Source: Daphnia pulex (taxonomy: Eukaryota; Arthropoda; Branchiopoda; Diplostraca; Daphniidae). From it: a DNA stretch of 64,000 nt. The stretch's first letter is position 1, and every line of letters starts with the position of its first letter. Location: assembly GCF_021134715.1 (NCBI RefSeq), contig NC_060022.1:6825001-6889000 (forward strand), in the 5' to 3' direction. The translations under genes were made by a program, and so were the position numbers. The notes below the pieces were generated by a model. That model made no database searches and was not told the DNA's origin. It saw nothing but the letters and a program-made list of their open reading frames with translations. Shown piece after piece: positions 27,285-47,356 of this stretch.

Positions 27285-27584
27285 GGAGGGAGATTTTTTG
27301 TCCTAACTTTTGAATTGCATCCGTCGTGGAAAGACAGATCAATATCTGGAAATATCTGGAAAAATACACTTATTACCTTATATATGTCGAGTTAATGAAG
27401 TGAAAAAGGATAAAAATTATAACAATGAAGTCTATTTTTCGATTACAAGAAGACAACATTATGGACGACGGTTATTCAATACTCTAAAATATTGTGAGCA
27501 TAACTCTTGAAAATAAGAGAAACACAAATACATAAATTTCCTATACAGCCATCCTCGAATATATTCTATTGAGTGGCATGTTGA

Positions 27585-27590
27585 AATAAA
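27585..27590 (+). promoter_or_regulatory. Candidate CLASRP polyadenylation signal
   Basis: AATAAA about 330 nt downstream of the CLASRP stop codon. Confidence 0.4.
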
Positions 27591-27913
27591 CACCAATGAT
27601 GAACAATTAAAAGCTCAGTTGAACAAAACGAGAAGATATGATTGCAATGCAGAAACGTATACAACGCAGTATTTTTAACAATAACTTCTCAATAAGGCTT
27701 AACTGCGGAAATGCCTTGACACATTTAAAAATCAGGTATGTAACACAACTTTTACACGATAAACATTATTAACGCGACTAGGTGATCGGTACAAAGTGCA
27801 TTCAACAATTTCAAAATCTTAAGCAACTGCCAAAATTTGAACAAGGCCACCAAATTTTCACATTCGTAGTTTCAGAACATTTTTCTGCGATTCACATAAA
27901 TAGGCATTTAGTT

Positions 27914-30900
27914 TTAGATTTCGTGCCGAGCCAGGCTGTAATTGGCAACAGGAGAACCCATCGAGTGCCGTGAATTACGCGCGCATCGGTCTTCGTAAAG
28001 CGACATTCGCCCTCGTGAATGGGCTGGTCTACTTGTGTGCTCTACTTCCGTGAAGTGAGTGCTAGGTCTTGGTTGAGGCACAAAGGTGCTGAGCGTTCGG
28101 GTGTAGTTGGCGTTGGAATAGTTGCGAGGATGATTGCTTCTACAAGGTAATCTGGATGACACTGTACTATCAGAGGCTTCAGTGACGGCAGTGTTTAGAC
28201 TATGTAAGCTGTGACTGACGACATTATCGTTGATCACCGTTACGTCCTCGTTGCTGTTGCTTCTTCTACCGGAGTCGCCATTACCGCTATCTTTGCTACT
28301 TGAGTGTTCTGAATCCGAATTATTATCGGCAAGATACGTGTAGAGTTGCCCAGTAGATCCGACACTTTCCTTGTATGCCAAAATCTCCAAATCAGGCGGA
28401 TACAACGTAGTAGGAATACTGTCGATATCGATATTAATATCCGGGTCGTCAGTATCCGTAGCCATGAACTCTACTCCAGGAAACGGTAAACTTGGCGTTG
28501 CATGCAGTGGCTGGGTCTGTAGAGTTGATGACGGCAAAGAAAGTGCATTGATTCTTGCTCTCTTGCGCGTCTGGTGGATGATGATGACCCAGACTATTGA
28601 AGTGCCCACCACGCAGCAGACAACAGCGATTATAATAATTCCAATCGTGGCCGATTCATCTTCTCTATCGCCAGATGCAAGTGATGTTGGAATAACTGTC
28701 AACATGGTCGAGTCTCTCTCAACTCCAAGAGGATTGGACATTTCACATTCGTATCGCCCCGCATCCGATGTCTTTGTGTGAACGATTATCAAAAGTTGGC
28801 TATCAGCTGTAAAAAAATGTCTCTCAGTGGCCACTAACGGTCCACCATCTTTAGTCCAGTTAAGACGAGGTTTAGGAGAACCAGACGCCATACATTCCAA
28901 GACTGTTGTCTCACCCGTTACAATCTCCCTGTCTTCCATTTGTTTAACAAATGACGGGGTTTCTGTAAAAATAAATAAATAATATTAAAATCAATATACA
29001 AATACAAAAATAATAACAAATTTATAGAAAACATTGAAGCGAAAATCAAATATTTACCAAGAACGGTCAGCGTAGCGTTGGCAACGATAACGCCCGCTAC
29101 ATTTTGAGCCGTACAGGAGTAAACACCCATGTCAGCTGCCTTAACGTTAACAATGAAAAAGACATCATCATTAGACATCACATGCATACGACGCTCGCGT
29201 GCTGCAGGAAAGTCATCTCCGCCATCCTTTTTCCAAGCAACTTCCGGAGGAGGGGATCCTTCGGCATGACACTCTAGTCGAGCAGTGTTCCCTGCTTTGA
29301 CTCGAATATCAACTGGTGTTTTGGTGAATGTAGGGAAGACTAAATAAGGACAGATATGAATTAAATTAATAACTGATAAATTCCACCATTAACATTTCCT
29401 TGTACCATGAACGGTTATTTTAGCCCGAGAAGAGTACGTGGAACCAAAATCATTGGTAACAACGCATTGGTAACGTCCGGCATCTTCGTCCGAAATGTTT
29501 TGAAGTAGAAGCTCTGATGTCATTAGGTTTGTGCGTCCATCCGGTGATCGAGCTAGCGTCATCACCTGGCTTCCTTTGTAAACCAGATTGTCTTTTTTCC
29601 AGATGGCACTCATGGGTGAGGCCGCCGACGTAGATTCAGCCTTGCACGTTAGTGTAACATTTTCTTCCTTCAGGGCAACTTTGGTGATCGGTTCTTCAGT
29701 GATGAAGGGTTTTGGAAAGTCATCTGTTGTTTAATAAATAGAAGTATTAGGTCAATACGATGACAATTTTTTTAGCTAAAAATATTTACTAACCACAAGT
29801 AAAATTGTGAACAGGAACTTGCTGAACGACTAATCCAACCAGCTTTTCAGGGTGTCCGCACTTAAGATCTACCATTGAAGCAAGTCCACCATTAACATCC
29901 AACCAAGCTGGAAGCCACTTTAGCTGGCAATCACAAAGAAGGCTGCTACTATTGACTCGTAAATCTTCGAGCGACGGTAGCTCAGAGAACGCTCCGTCTT
30001 GAATAGTTGCAATGGCGTTATCCTGTAGGTCGAGAACCTTGAGACCTTGCATTCCAACAAAGGCTTTGCGAGCCACTGATTTAATGCGGTTGGCAGCCAA
30101 ACCCAATTTAGTCACTTGGCTTAACTCAGTGAACGTTCCATTTGTGTCTTCGATGGTCCAGGAAATTTCATTGTAATTCAGTTCACTGCAAATAAAAATT
30201 TTAACATTGATTTTTGGTTTCAAAATGAATGTTATTATCAAAATCAATCTTATCATACAGTGTTTGTAACACCGGTAGATGAGCAAAGGCCCCCTCCTCC
30301 ACATACGAGATCTTGTTATGATCGAGAATTAGTTGTCGAAGCTTTGGCAGTTTGGTCAACGAGGATTTTTCGACGGCTACCAAGTCATTGTGTGTCAAAT
30401 CCCTAGATTAAATAATAAAAATAAAACATTTTTATACAATGCGAAAAACTAAAACGTGAACGTTAAGCAGCACATTGAATAGAAACCAATAATCGTTTAA
30501 TTTACAAGCAAAATCTTAACATTTATTGCGGGCGACCACTTTTGTCAGTTGTGAAACACCATCACAGTTTCTAACACCAATTTGTATAAGTAAAGGTAGC
30601 CTTCTCAATCTTATTCATAAAAGGGTGCTTACTGCTAAATGGTACACTCACTATAAACCCTTAAAAGGGGTGGGTGAGTGGGGTATGGCCATCAAGACAT
30701 ACCTAGCACATAATATTTGGACTTGGGACAGTTGATGTAACATCGACGTCCCCCCACTCCCCAAACGAAATATAATCATATGATGCTCAGATACTTTAAT
30801 ATTTATAAATTACATATTCGTGAAAACATTACTGAAAATAAAATGTAAATCCCAAATGCACAGTTAAAATTAGAGTTATCCAATATAAATCCCCAAACTA

Positions 30901-33900
30901 GAGTTTATCGTTGCGTTCAAATCAATAAGTTGTTAATATTTTTCGACTGAAGGGGCAAATTGGATAGGGTTTAGGATAATTTCGTTACTTACAATTCCCA
31001 CATTTGTTGACAAAACTCCCAAGCGTCCTTGTCAATGGTTGAGATATGATTGTTGCTTAAGCTTAACTGTTGCATGGAATTCAACCCGTACAGCCAAGCT
31101 TTAGTCACTGTCGTGATGTTGTTGAAATCCAGTTGCCTTTAAAAATAGGGAAATTATTATTATTTGTTGCGCTTCCTGACTAACGAAATGAACAATAAAT
31201 TGAAAATAAAAAATGTAAAATTACAATTGCTGGATTGAAGAGAGTCCGAAAAAAGCACCATCAAAGAGTTGATTTATTTCGTTTCGTCGGAGGCGGAGAG
31301 CAGTCAACGATGAGAGGCCATCAAATGTCAGTCCTTCAATTTTTGTTAGTCGGTTCCGATTTAATTCACTGTTATTAATAAAGGAGCAAAAAATAATTGA
31401 TTCAGCTGGGATTCTTTTCCTCTGCGATCTCGTCTGTATCGGATCATGCGATATGACGAATGATTTAATCTTCAAACTCACAGAAATTTAAGGGCAGAAA
31501 GTCTCTTAAACAGCTCTTTGGGAAGAGAGGATATCCTGTTACGGGCTAATTTCAAGTCGACGAGTGCTGTCAGATTGTAAAGGCATCCTTTATCCAGATG
31601 TTGAATTCGATTGTTGCTCAAATTTCTAAACGAGAAAGATACCATGATAATATAACACATTATATAATGAGAACGCTTTCATAATGAGTCAAACGTATGC
31701 CACTAAGGTCGAATAACTATTTAAATAATAATTCAGTTCAGAATCTAAGAATGTAAACCTCTAGCAACATGAATCAAGAAAAATGAAGCGTTAATTTGAC
31801 TACACACATAAAATCCCTTGATAGAGCAAACCCCGCCAACTAAATCACGCGCGATTTTCGTCCTCGAACAGAACGTAATCTTTGTTGGCAGCTAACAGAC
31901 GGCATTGTTGTTTCCAAAATAGTTGCAGTATTGAAAGCAATTCAGACCTAGGCTTGTGTGAAAGCTAACACATTTTCCAATTTTAAGATCCTTCACTTTT
32001 CCACGCTAAGAAGCTAGTCTAATAACTTTTTCCATTTCTATGATGATACTCAGAGAAATAAACGTAGAGGATATTGTTTTTTTAACTTCCATCTGTGTTC
32101 AGTGAACTACATTAAGTAGGCTTTAGCTAAGATTTAGTAAGCTACATACTTAGTAAGCTTGCATGACTTTGCACACTGTGTTTCTCATGAATAATTAAAC
32201 TGATAGAAAGAAAGTATAAGTAATTCGGTTGTGCAGAATCACTTTCAATGTCTTAAACATGACCAATAGACGAAAACGGGGAATATTATAAAATATTAGT
32301 TGAAAGGGAAACTCTTGTCCATCACGTAAACACATTAATAAAACAGATTGCAGTTAATAGGCGTAATTTTAATTCTAGACGATATCTTTATCATTGGAAA
32401 GGACATTGACAGTTATTTATGTTTACTGACAAAATATTCATCAATTGCGAACAGTGCGAAAGTAACTTACAAAACTTGAAGTCGGCTACCATTGGAGAAT
32501 ATTCCGGCTGGAATTTCAGAGATTTTGTTGTGACTCAGATCAAGATTTTTAAGATTTTTAGTTCGAGTCAGCCACGTTCCGTTCAGTGACAAAATCTCGT
32601 TGTGCGCCCTAAAAAGGGAGAAAAAAAAAACAACTGTAAATTTGAATTCCTACAAAAGAACATTACCTCACAAAAATGAGACTGAGCAATACTTACAAAT
32701 TTATCGACGAAAGATTTGCTAAGGGGCCTAGGTCAGGGATATCCGTCAACTCGTTGTGATTCAATTTCCTGTTTTTACAAACACGAAAAGAACATAAATA
32801 ACAAACAAATACAAAAGAAAAACACATAAGTTGTTTTAATGTCCCGTGCAAAGAGGCGATTTCCTTGACACGCACGAGTAATATTAACAATAAAAGGCAG
32901 GACAGAATGTTAAGAAGAAATTAGACAAATTTTGAAATCAAGAGAATGACAAGGGCATTCAGATTTTCTAAACGATGCTTGTGATGGACGCAAAGCCCAT
33001 GAAAGAATTTACCACTCCATAAGACTGCCAAAGGCATTCCAAAATCACGCATGCATACAAAAGTTCTTTTCTATGCATTCTGCGAGCAAAACATTAGAGG
33101 CGCACCTTTCAAGTCTTAACACTCTTTAAAAAAGACAGTTAATCAACAGACAATGTGAAAGGTAATTTGTGTGAATGAATGTGAATTTTATCTCAATAAC
33201 TTTCAAAATGTCTTTGAACCTTCCCTATATCTATATTCGTTTAAAGTAGATAATAAGAATGACACTGGTTTGTTATTGTCGACAACGAAACCCAAAGGAC
33301 TTAAAAGACCTTTAAAAAAAAAATTGAAATCTAAAAGGAGAAATGACACAAGAGTACTTACAATTCATTGAGGTGAACTGATGAAGCAAGCGATCCGGGC
33401 ACGATTAATTTTATTTTATTATTGCTGAGATCCCTGATAAAATAAATAAATAACCATTGGGTGAATCACAGAGTATTGAAAACAATTTTAAATTCAATTA
33501 AATTAACACGGTTTAAAAAAACCTAGTGGAACGAAAAATGTAGTTTATCGTTACCAGGTATAGGCGGAAACCAACGCTAGAGACCTAGTGGCCGCAGGGA
33601 TACACTAACTATATGCGCCAAAATGTGCCTTATATGTGTAGGCCTATCGAAGTGCTTATAATTGCTACAGACAAACGGATATACATCTCTTCACCTTTTC
33701 CAAGAAAGATCTGAAAGAAATTTACTAGTTGTTTTCCCTATTGATCACTCACATTTTCTAGAGGCGGCCAACGATGAAAACGACTACCTCAAGAGACAAG
33801 ACACATATGCAGGATCCTTAGTGCCGAGCAAATCATGGTCAAAACGTTAAAGAAAAAACGATTTTACCCCGGATAGTCATCAATTGATTGTCTTGGACCA

Positions 33901-35391
33901 GTAAAACGGAAACAATCTATTACGACGGAACGTATTCACAGTCGAGCATGAAACAAAAATGGCAGTAAAGGGGGTCACTCACTCCATTTCATTCGAGATG
34001 CAGTTCAAACGGCATTTGAATTTGACTTAATTAGAACGAGTGGATTTTCCCATTGCAGTTGAGGAGTGGGGATCAAATTCAAGCGAAACTTCGTTCGCAG
34101 CGGAAATTCGAGAGATAAATAACTTAACTTAGCATTTAACAATGTAGTATTTTAGTTTCTAGACATCGTAAAAAACATAGGAATCAAGTGGCATGTGTGT
34201 ATGCATCTAGCGAATCCCTTACCAACAACCACTAAGTCCCTCGATTCAGAATCATATTCTCTCTTCTGGAAAAGTCATTTCCTCGAGCCCTTCGACCAGA
34301 ACATTTTCCCCAAAAGAAAAACAGAAAGAGAGTTCGGTAGGCAGGGGGAAAGGTGTTGGAATGCTTGTATCTCATCATTTTAAACATGGGGGAGAAATAA
34401 GAGGAGGTGAGGGTAAAAATTATAAGCATTAGACACCTACTATGCATTCAAGTTTCATTTCTGTGTTGGTGGTAGGGTGGGTTCTCCCCTCTTCTGCCTC
34501 CCCTCCTTAAAAAAAAGGACCCAACATTTTCTCTTTTGTGTACAAGTTCTAAAAGAGGGAAGGGGGGAAAAGAAAACCTTAAGGAAGCGCCAAATCTTAA
34601 AAAAAAAAAAAAAAAAGGACGACGAGGCCACTCAGGGTCTCTGTTCTTCTACTACAACCCCAAAAGGTGCGGGGCTTCGGACACCACAGGGGAGCACCTT
34701 TTAACCCCTCCCTTCACAATCCCCTATCTCTTTTTTCTTTCTTTGTATTTACTTCCTAGGCAAAGCAAATGTACGTTCTTCATCTTTTCACTATTTCAGA
34801 GACATCTATGACGAATGTTTTGTTAAAAAAACCTCGAATACTGAAGATACTATAGAAAATAACTTAAATTATTTTTCAAAGTATAATTCTAAGCTTCCAA
34901 TAAACTTGTTTAGAAATATTTATTGATTATGTTTCAAGTTACTTACAATTGTCGAAGATTCTTGAGATGGCCAAAATGGTTGGAGCTAAATGTGTTAATG
35001 AGGTTTTCCTGTAGCTCCCTAAAATAAAAGTTGTTTAGTAATAAAGACTGAATAATCCAAAATGTCAACACTGATAGACCACAACAATAGCTTAGGTAAT
35101 AGTCACTTGCAAAAAATACAACTAGAAACAACTTTGTTTCTTGTAGTTTAACACACAGAGAATGTATAAATGTACTTACAAAATTTCAGTCCAGAGAGGC
35201 AAATCTTTGGGTATTTTGGTAAGCCCTTGCTTGCTACAGTCAACAAGCGTACCAAGGCAAGAACAATTGACCGGACAGGAATTGGGCTGAGCCACTGAGA
35301 GGGAAGCACATAGGGAAAGCCACATAAAGAGGAAACACCAAACGTTAGTTTTTTCGTTTAAAAACCACGTCACTTTTGGCCAAATAGCCAT
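27914..35391 (-). CDS. LRIG: Leucine-rich repeats and immunoglobulin-like domains protein (LRIG / lambik type), 13 exons
   Basis: This is a single-pass plasma-membrane protein; family members modulate receptor tyrosine kinase and BMP signalling. Exons in coding order: 35391-35180, 35018-34947, 33433-33362, 32768-32697, 32608-32471, 31625-31482, 31368-31225, 31136-30993, 30402-30259, 30185-29794, 29723-29406, 29339-29058, 28962-27914. They total 3183 nt, or 1060 residues (vertebrate LRIG1 is near 1090). Exon 1 has a signal peptide and the cysteine-rich LRR N-cap (CPVNCSC). About fifteen LRRs follow, many on 72- or 144-nt exons, which is one or two repeats each. Exon 10 has the LRR C-cap ([14 protein letters not shown]). 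Three Ig domains follow. The second contains [12 protein letters not shown] and DDVFFI, near-signature LRIG sequence. The transmembrane segment is around [18 protein letters not shown], with a long Ser-rich cytoplasmic tail. Introns are GT-AG. Confidence 0.95.
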
Positions 35392-36723
35392 CTTCTAGTC
35401 TGCTCTGTTCTTTTCTTCTCTCGAGGAGGGGAGCGTTTTCTTCGAATACCAAATGATGGCGAGGAGAGTGAGTCAGGGAAGAAAAACTTGACTCAAACAA
35501 TTTTTTATAGTCACACACTACACTGAAAATCCATCCACAAAGTATACATCGATGTGCACGATGTAAAATGTTATTCTACTTTAGTATGTGCGTATGTTTC
35601 GCAGACGAAATGTCAAGGTAAACTGTTGAGAGTTTTGACTAACGTCAAAAGATACTAGGCGCGTCCATTTTGGTCTCACTGTACTGCTAAAAGTTAAGGC
35701 CTGCCCAAGCCCATGGCTATGAAACGCCGTCTGGCGGCAAACGATTAGTTCCTATATTGGCCGCAATATAATTACATTAATACACATGGTCTCTGCTGGC
35801 GCTCTAGGACCTACCGTGCTAATACTGCAAGTCTAAGTTACAATTGGTGTAATATACAATGGCGCACATGCATTCATGATTCAACAGTCAACACAGATGC
35901 GGCTCAGTCTACTCCTCTAAAGTCTAAATTAACTAAGTAAAGTAAACAATAATAAAACCAGATTGCAGACGAATTGTGTTATTTATTATTATTATATATT
36001 TTTAAAATTTAATTTTACTAGACAAAAAGCTTTGAGACTAATAATTGATCGTGTGGCATTATATTTTAAGGATGGACTATCCACTCTAAAGGATGAGTCT
36101 GTGTTAACAACGGCGAGTTTCGCGATGAGATTTTTCGCATAGCTCCGCATCATTAATTAAGTTATTAGAAGAATAAAGCTACATACTTTATTGTTTGCAA
36201 ATTTTGTTGATTAAAATAGTCATTCTATATCAAAGTTATTAACTAAGAATCCACGCATTTCTATTAATATTTTAATTTTCCTGCCTTCTTGTTATTTGCG
36301 TTGCTATCGAATTATTTATTTTTTGGACAAAAGATAAAAATTCTCACGGCTACAAATAAAACTCATCCAAATAAGTCTTTCAAAGCGGACGGAAAGCAGT
36401 GCCTTTATTTTCAAAGGAAAAAAGAAATACCAGGGAGAAATTGTCATTTTATGTTGCAGACATCGGAAAGAAGAGCCCGAGTTAATGGGAGTAAAATAGC
36501 GACACAGTAACACAATTGATCCTGAAAATTCTGTCTGCATAAATCATAGAAGATTCGCTGGGACGAGGGGGTTTACTGTGGCCAGGTGTTTCTGCCATTG
36601 AATCTGTTCAATACGCCCTGCAGTATACTACACAGAACAGTAAAAAAAAAATAAAAAAAGATAGGGAATGAATAAGGGGGATTCGTTTCAAGAATAAAAG
36701 GTTTTTTTTCTGAAGTGGGGTGG

Positions 36724-36740
36724 AGGGGGGGGGGGGAGGG
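36724..36740. repeat. G-rich homopolymer tract
   Basis: A nearly pure run of G broken only near its ends, between T-rich and A-rich sequence. Confidence 0.7.
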
Positions 36741-37660
36741 GTACTACTGAAAAACTGGAAAAAAGAAGAACTGAACTCAAACCCGTACCACCAATACGCT
36801 CTCACCCACCTGCGATCAGGTGTACTACCTACTCGCATCTAACACAGAAAGAATGACTTCTTTCAAATAGGCTACTCCTTTTTTGTTCAATTGAAGCTAA
36901 ATTCAGTTCAAACCGTGTCAGATTTTAGTCTTTGAATTTGTTAGGTTAGGGTTTGTCGTCGCAAATAAAAGGCTGAATTTTAATTGAAGATGTATATGTA
37001 AAGTTTACGAGTTACAAGTTACAAGTTTACAAGTTTTTAAAACTCCCAATCCATAACATAAAAAGGGATGTAAAATAACTTCTAAATAAAAATAGACATG
37101 ATCAAATTCTATCAAAATCTCCCTCCCCTCCCCCATGGCGTTAAAGTTCTTCGTCGGACCTGTTCAATTGCTTAAAAGAGCCCTAGAGTTTTCACCGAAA
37201 CAGGTGTGAAACTGAACCTATTCACACCTTCGGCCATTCTTTCGAATAAAGACTGCCTTTTTTATCTTTCCGAATTCTCAGTTTGTGCCGACGTTTATTT
37301 CGTTGAATTCGAAATGCCCATTGGTAGAAAAGAAGAAGTATTTTTAACCCCAATGATTTGTATTCCATTCCGTCCTTGTCCTTCTGCAGAGTGGTGGGTC
37401 CTTATACTGTACTGTATGCTCTGGAGATGTCCATTCTATTGTTAAATGCACAATACGCGAAGGAACTCAAGAGAAGAAGAATGAAAAAACTTAAAGGCGG
37501 AAGGGCCGCCTACATTTTCGATCCCTTAGGTACCAAATTCATTTTGCGTGCTAGTGACCAGAGGATGAAAAAAGACATTGATACTATATAACTTTTGGCT
37601 TTTATTAACGGAAAATAATACTACGAAAGACATAAAAATAAAATAAAGGGTGTTTAAAAC

Positions 37661-37666
37661 TTTATT
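37661..37666 (-). promoter_or_regulatory. Candidate INO80 polyadenylation signal
   Basis: TTTATT on the + strand, read as AATAAA on the minus strand, about 700 nt past the INO80 stop codon. Another TTTATT lies near 37,604. Confidence 0.35.
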
Positions 37667-38360
37667 AAAAACTGCTAGTAACCTAACGAACAAAAAAAAA
37701 AAAAAAAGAAAACAAAAAACGAGCAAAAAAGAAATAAAACAACAACAAAAAAAAAGAACTTAAGTAATTAGTAGCGCAACTTCAATTTTTTGAACACGAC
37801 CAACGTCACCAACCTTTTTTTGATCAAAATTGTAATAAACCGAATTCATTCAATTCTATTGTGTGATTTAAAGTGTTATAAATCAAATAAGTGTTGCGTG
37901 CAGGAATAAAAAAAAAATCCCATCTAAATTTGTACTACTTCCAAGACAAGCGCAAATGACCATAGGGGTTATCATTTGTCTCAATCACATACTGTAGTTT
38001 GAAATCATTTTTTGGTAATAAAAGTGTGCTGAAATGACGGGGGAAATGCCTGGAGACATCTTATACCTTAATCGCGAACTATTTTTTTTCTTCTTTTCGC
38101 ATCAGTATTATTTAATTTTTTATGTAAGAAGAAGATTGACGTTTCATTTCTATTACCAACATTACAAACAGAAACAGAACAAGACTGTATAGTGTATACG
38201 TTGGGAGTGTGCTGGCCAAAATAGAACACTGGAGGGGACGGGCACAGAAGAGTCAAGGGAAAAAAAAACAAGAAATAATAGTTGTATTTAGATGTTCCCC
38301 GAGATTTGATTTCCTCTTTAGTTCGTATCTAGTAGAATTCTAAGCCCAATACTACTTCAT

Positions 38361-44563
<6,203 letters not shown>

Positions 44564-45593
44564 AGTACGTTTTTTAGCCGAATTAACAATTTCTCGAACA
44601 CGGTGCGGTCTTCACAAGAAAATTTTTTACACCATTACCTGCCATCAACGTGCGTTATTTCGACGAATTTAAAGCACTATGAACGCAAGTTTAGAGTTTA
44701 GGCAACGATTTTACAATTTTCGTTTTGTTGGGAGCAGACATTTTGACACAGACGTTGTCAAATGTTTGAGTGCGCAATCCCCATCTGATGGGATGATTCA
44801 AGATCCCCCCCCACAAAAAAACCCAGAAATTTCATACAGAAATTTCATACAGAAATTTCATTCATACAGCCCGGAGCTAAATGGGTGAATTTTTTACATG
44901 TGTTAAAAAAGTTTTTTTTTTTTTTTTTTTTTTATTTTTTTTTACATTGGTTTGCCGTTTGCTGGCACGCCGAAACCGACACAAAAAAAAATGTAAAAAA
45001 AAAAAAAAAAGTTTCACCGCAACGCCATCTAGCTACCGTTCGGGCTTGCCCGCGGACCCAGCGATACGACCCGGCTGCCCCGGCGCCCGTCCCGTAAAAA
45101 AAATACCTCAGTGGTTTCAAAAAACCTCAGTGGTGGTTACACATTTCCTGTTTTTTTTCCCTTTAACCCGGGCAGTGGCCTGGTATTCATGGCCCGTGTT
45201 TCAGCCCTAACCTCGAGTACGTCTTTTTTATAAAAAAAAAAAGAAAAAAAAATCTCAAACCTTGTAACCTGAATCTGTACGGGAAGAATCAAACAAATTT
45301 TGACATAGAATCAAAATAAAATACTTTTGAGAATTTGTTTTTAGGGTAATTTTATTTTTTACTGAATGTATTTATCACCGAAACTAAAAACAATGATTCA
45401 CAACAATATGAACATTTTACAAGTTGTAAAACAAATAACATTCCTATATGTGAATAAAAAATAAACAAATCAATTTGAAAATACAGCACACATTGAAAGA
45501 AGTAAATGTAAAAGATATTTCATGAAAATTTAGTTTGTTAACTTCAGCCTGCTTTTCAAGAAAGAACTGATTCCATTAAGACATAATAATTTA
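44564..45593. other. Intergenic region between OSTF1 and INO80
   Basis: Contains the INO80 promoter and the OSTF1 3' UTR. It also has a short direct repeat of AATTTCATACAG at 44,827-44,862, a long T-run/A-run hairpin at 44,911-45,010 and a GC-rich patch near 45,020-45,095. I see no exon. Confidence 0.55.
44911..45010. repeat. Poly-T / poly-A inverted repeat
   Basis: A run of about 30 T ending in ACAT faces ATG-T followed by about 16 A. A loop of roughly 35 bases between them contains GGTTT and AAACC, which also pair. The two arms are complementary. Confidence 0.6.
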
Positions 45594-46628
45594 TCAGTCA
45601 GAATCCAATTCCTCAGCATTACCAAAGTATTCACTAACATTGTTTGATATAAGGCTATCATCATGCTTGGCTATCATATTGATAATCTCAGGATCCCTGG
45701 AAAGAGCTAAGGCTTTGTTCCCTTCACAATTTAAAATGTTTGTTTTTGCTCCACTTGAAAGTAGCAAACTAACAGCTTCAATTCTACCTTTCCAAGCAGC
45801 AGCATGAAGTGCAGTGTCTCCTAATTTATTCTATGTATATATAAACAAATATCTATTAGATTATAAAATAAATAATAAAATTAGGTAAATTAATTACTTG
45901 AGCATTTAAATCAATTTTTTCTGATTGCAGTAATAGTTGCATGCAAGAAATATGTCCTCCATGGGCTGCCCAGAACAAGGCTGTATTACCTGCTTTATCG
46001 AGTTGCTTAAAAAAAAATAATGAAACTTCAGCATCAGTTATAACTCCTAAATGGAGCTAATTAACTTGCATTCACAGACACTCCATTGAGAATTGCCTCT
46101 TCTAAAAATAAGACATTCCCACGCCGACATGCATCATGAAGGGGCATTGTTATCAACTCAGCATTTTCTTCAACTGACAGAAAATGAAACAGAAAATGTG
46201 TTGATTGTTTCCTTAATAACACTTTTCAATGGATAACAATATTTGATTCAAGTTACCATAATTGCAGGGAATTAATCCAGTACAGGTACCACACTTAGCC
46301 TTTAGCCAGTTAGGGTCTGAGGAGGATTCCATGACATATAACAACTCTCCTTCTTCAAATGACAGTTCATCAGGCTAGGAATATGAGCATGTTAATTAAG
46401 ATTATTTCTGAAGCCTTAATTGTTAGAATTGTATAGCAAAAAAATAAAACTTACATGCTGTGCCGTATAGGCGTATAATGCTTTAACGACTTTCACTTGC
46501 CCTGTCATGACATTTCAATATTATTGACACATTGACAGAGGAGGCAGGGAAAACTTTTTTAACTGTAAATTGAAGTGTTGAATATTACTAATACCTGGTT
46601 TTGGAGGTTTCGGAGGAGGTACATTCAT
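45594..46628 (-). CDS. OSTF1: Osteoclast-stimulating factor 1 homologue (SH3 plus ankyrin adaptor), 6 exons
   Basis: This is a cytoplasmic adaptor; in vertebrates it binds Src and SMN-type partners. Exons in coding order: 46628-46595, 46501-46455, 46374-46257, 46173-46070, 46005-45898, 45830-45594. They total 648 nt, or 215 residues, against 214 in vertebrates. The N-terminus is proline-rich (PPPKPPKPGQVKVV). The SH3 domain follows with ALYAYTA, DELSFEEGELL and the WLKAKC and IPCNY elements. Ankyrin repeats carry LDKAGNTALFWAAHGGH and GDTALHAAAWKG. The acidic tail ends in ELDSD, as in the family. Intron 4 must use a GC donor (AAT then gcaagt): only that join keeps the frame and gives VNQLDKAG, matching the conserved residues. 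Confidence 0.96.
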
Positions 46629-47356
46629 TTTTAATTCAAAGAAAATATACTTTTAAGTATTCACAAGATTTATTTCAATTTAGGTTTTTTCCAAAGTAAA
46701 ATGGTTTTTCATACGTCCATAAGGCCATGAAGGGGGAATGATAAGGAAGGATAAGGCACGACTGGGGTTTTTTTCATAGAGGGCGAACCTAGCGGAATTT
46801 TTTCACTGGCAGACCAAAACACCAAACTGCTTTTCGGCGCGGATAAGAGGATTGCATTGCATGTTGTAAACTTCCTCCCGATTGGCGATTGCATAGAAGT
46901 CTAGAACTAATTATTAGGAAATAACAAAACCGCATGCTCAACCTTTTTCGATGCATAATTAGTGGTACAGATTGTTTGCTTATCTCCTGGCAAGTAAGCA
47001 ACGTAGGCAGTAGGCAATGCAAGTATAAATATTCATTTCTTGAATTCTTTTCAACAATTTTATCTTTCCTTCGTCGTATCGCAGCTTTTCCTGCATTTTA
47101 TATATCAGAGTGAAAAAATTACATCTGACAAATTTGCTTGTAGCCTATTATATGTATATATTTACTTATAATAGTGCAAAGGGTTTTAGTTTTAATACCG
47201 CAAGTGGAAAAATAAATCGACTTATCGAGAAGCTTCCTTTCGCTTCCAATTTCGCACAGCAGCCAACCATATAACCCTGTTTTTTGAAAGCCTTGCCTTT
47301 CGTCAGTGGTATGGAGTATGGACTATGGAGAGATGGTTTCCAGCATCCATTTTTAA

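Larger units (their letters stand above)
27258..27913. other. Intergenic space between convergent CLASRP and LRIG
   Basis: This holds only the two 3' ends. A plus-strand AATAAA lies at 27,585 and a minus-strand AATAAA at 27,284-27,279. If both are used, the transcripts overlap antisense by about 300 bases. No other coding signal is seen. Confidence 0.6.
35392..38360. other. Intergenic region between LRIG and INO80
   Basis: It should hold the LRIG promoter on the left and the INO80 3' UTR on the right. I see no exon. There is a run of about 13 G near 36,728 and several A-rich runs at 37,690-37,760. A candidate INO80 polyadenylation signal is at 37,666-37,661. Confidence 0.6.

Noticed and set aside
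36940..36960. Two TTAGG-like units suggesting arthropod telomere repeat
   Set aside because: Only two imperfect units in unique sequence; chance.
45015..45100. GC-rich patch that at first looked like ribosomal RNA
   Set aside because: I cannot align it with any rRNA core motif, and it is under 90 bases. It is more likely a fragment of an unknown repeat.
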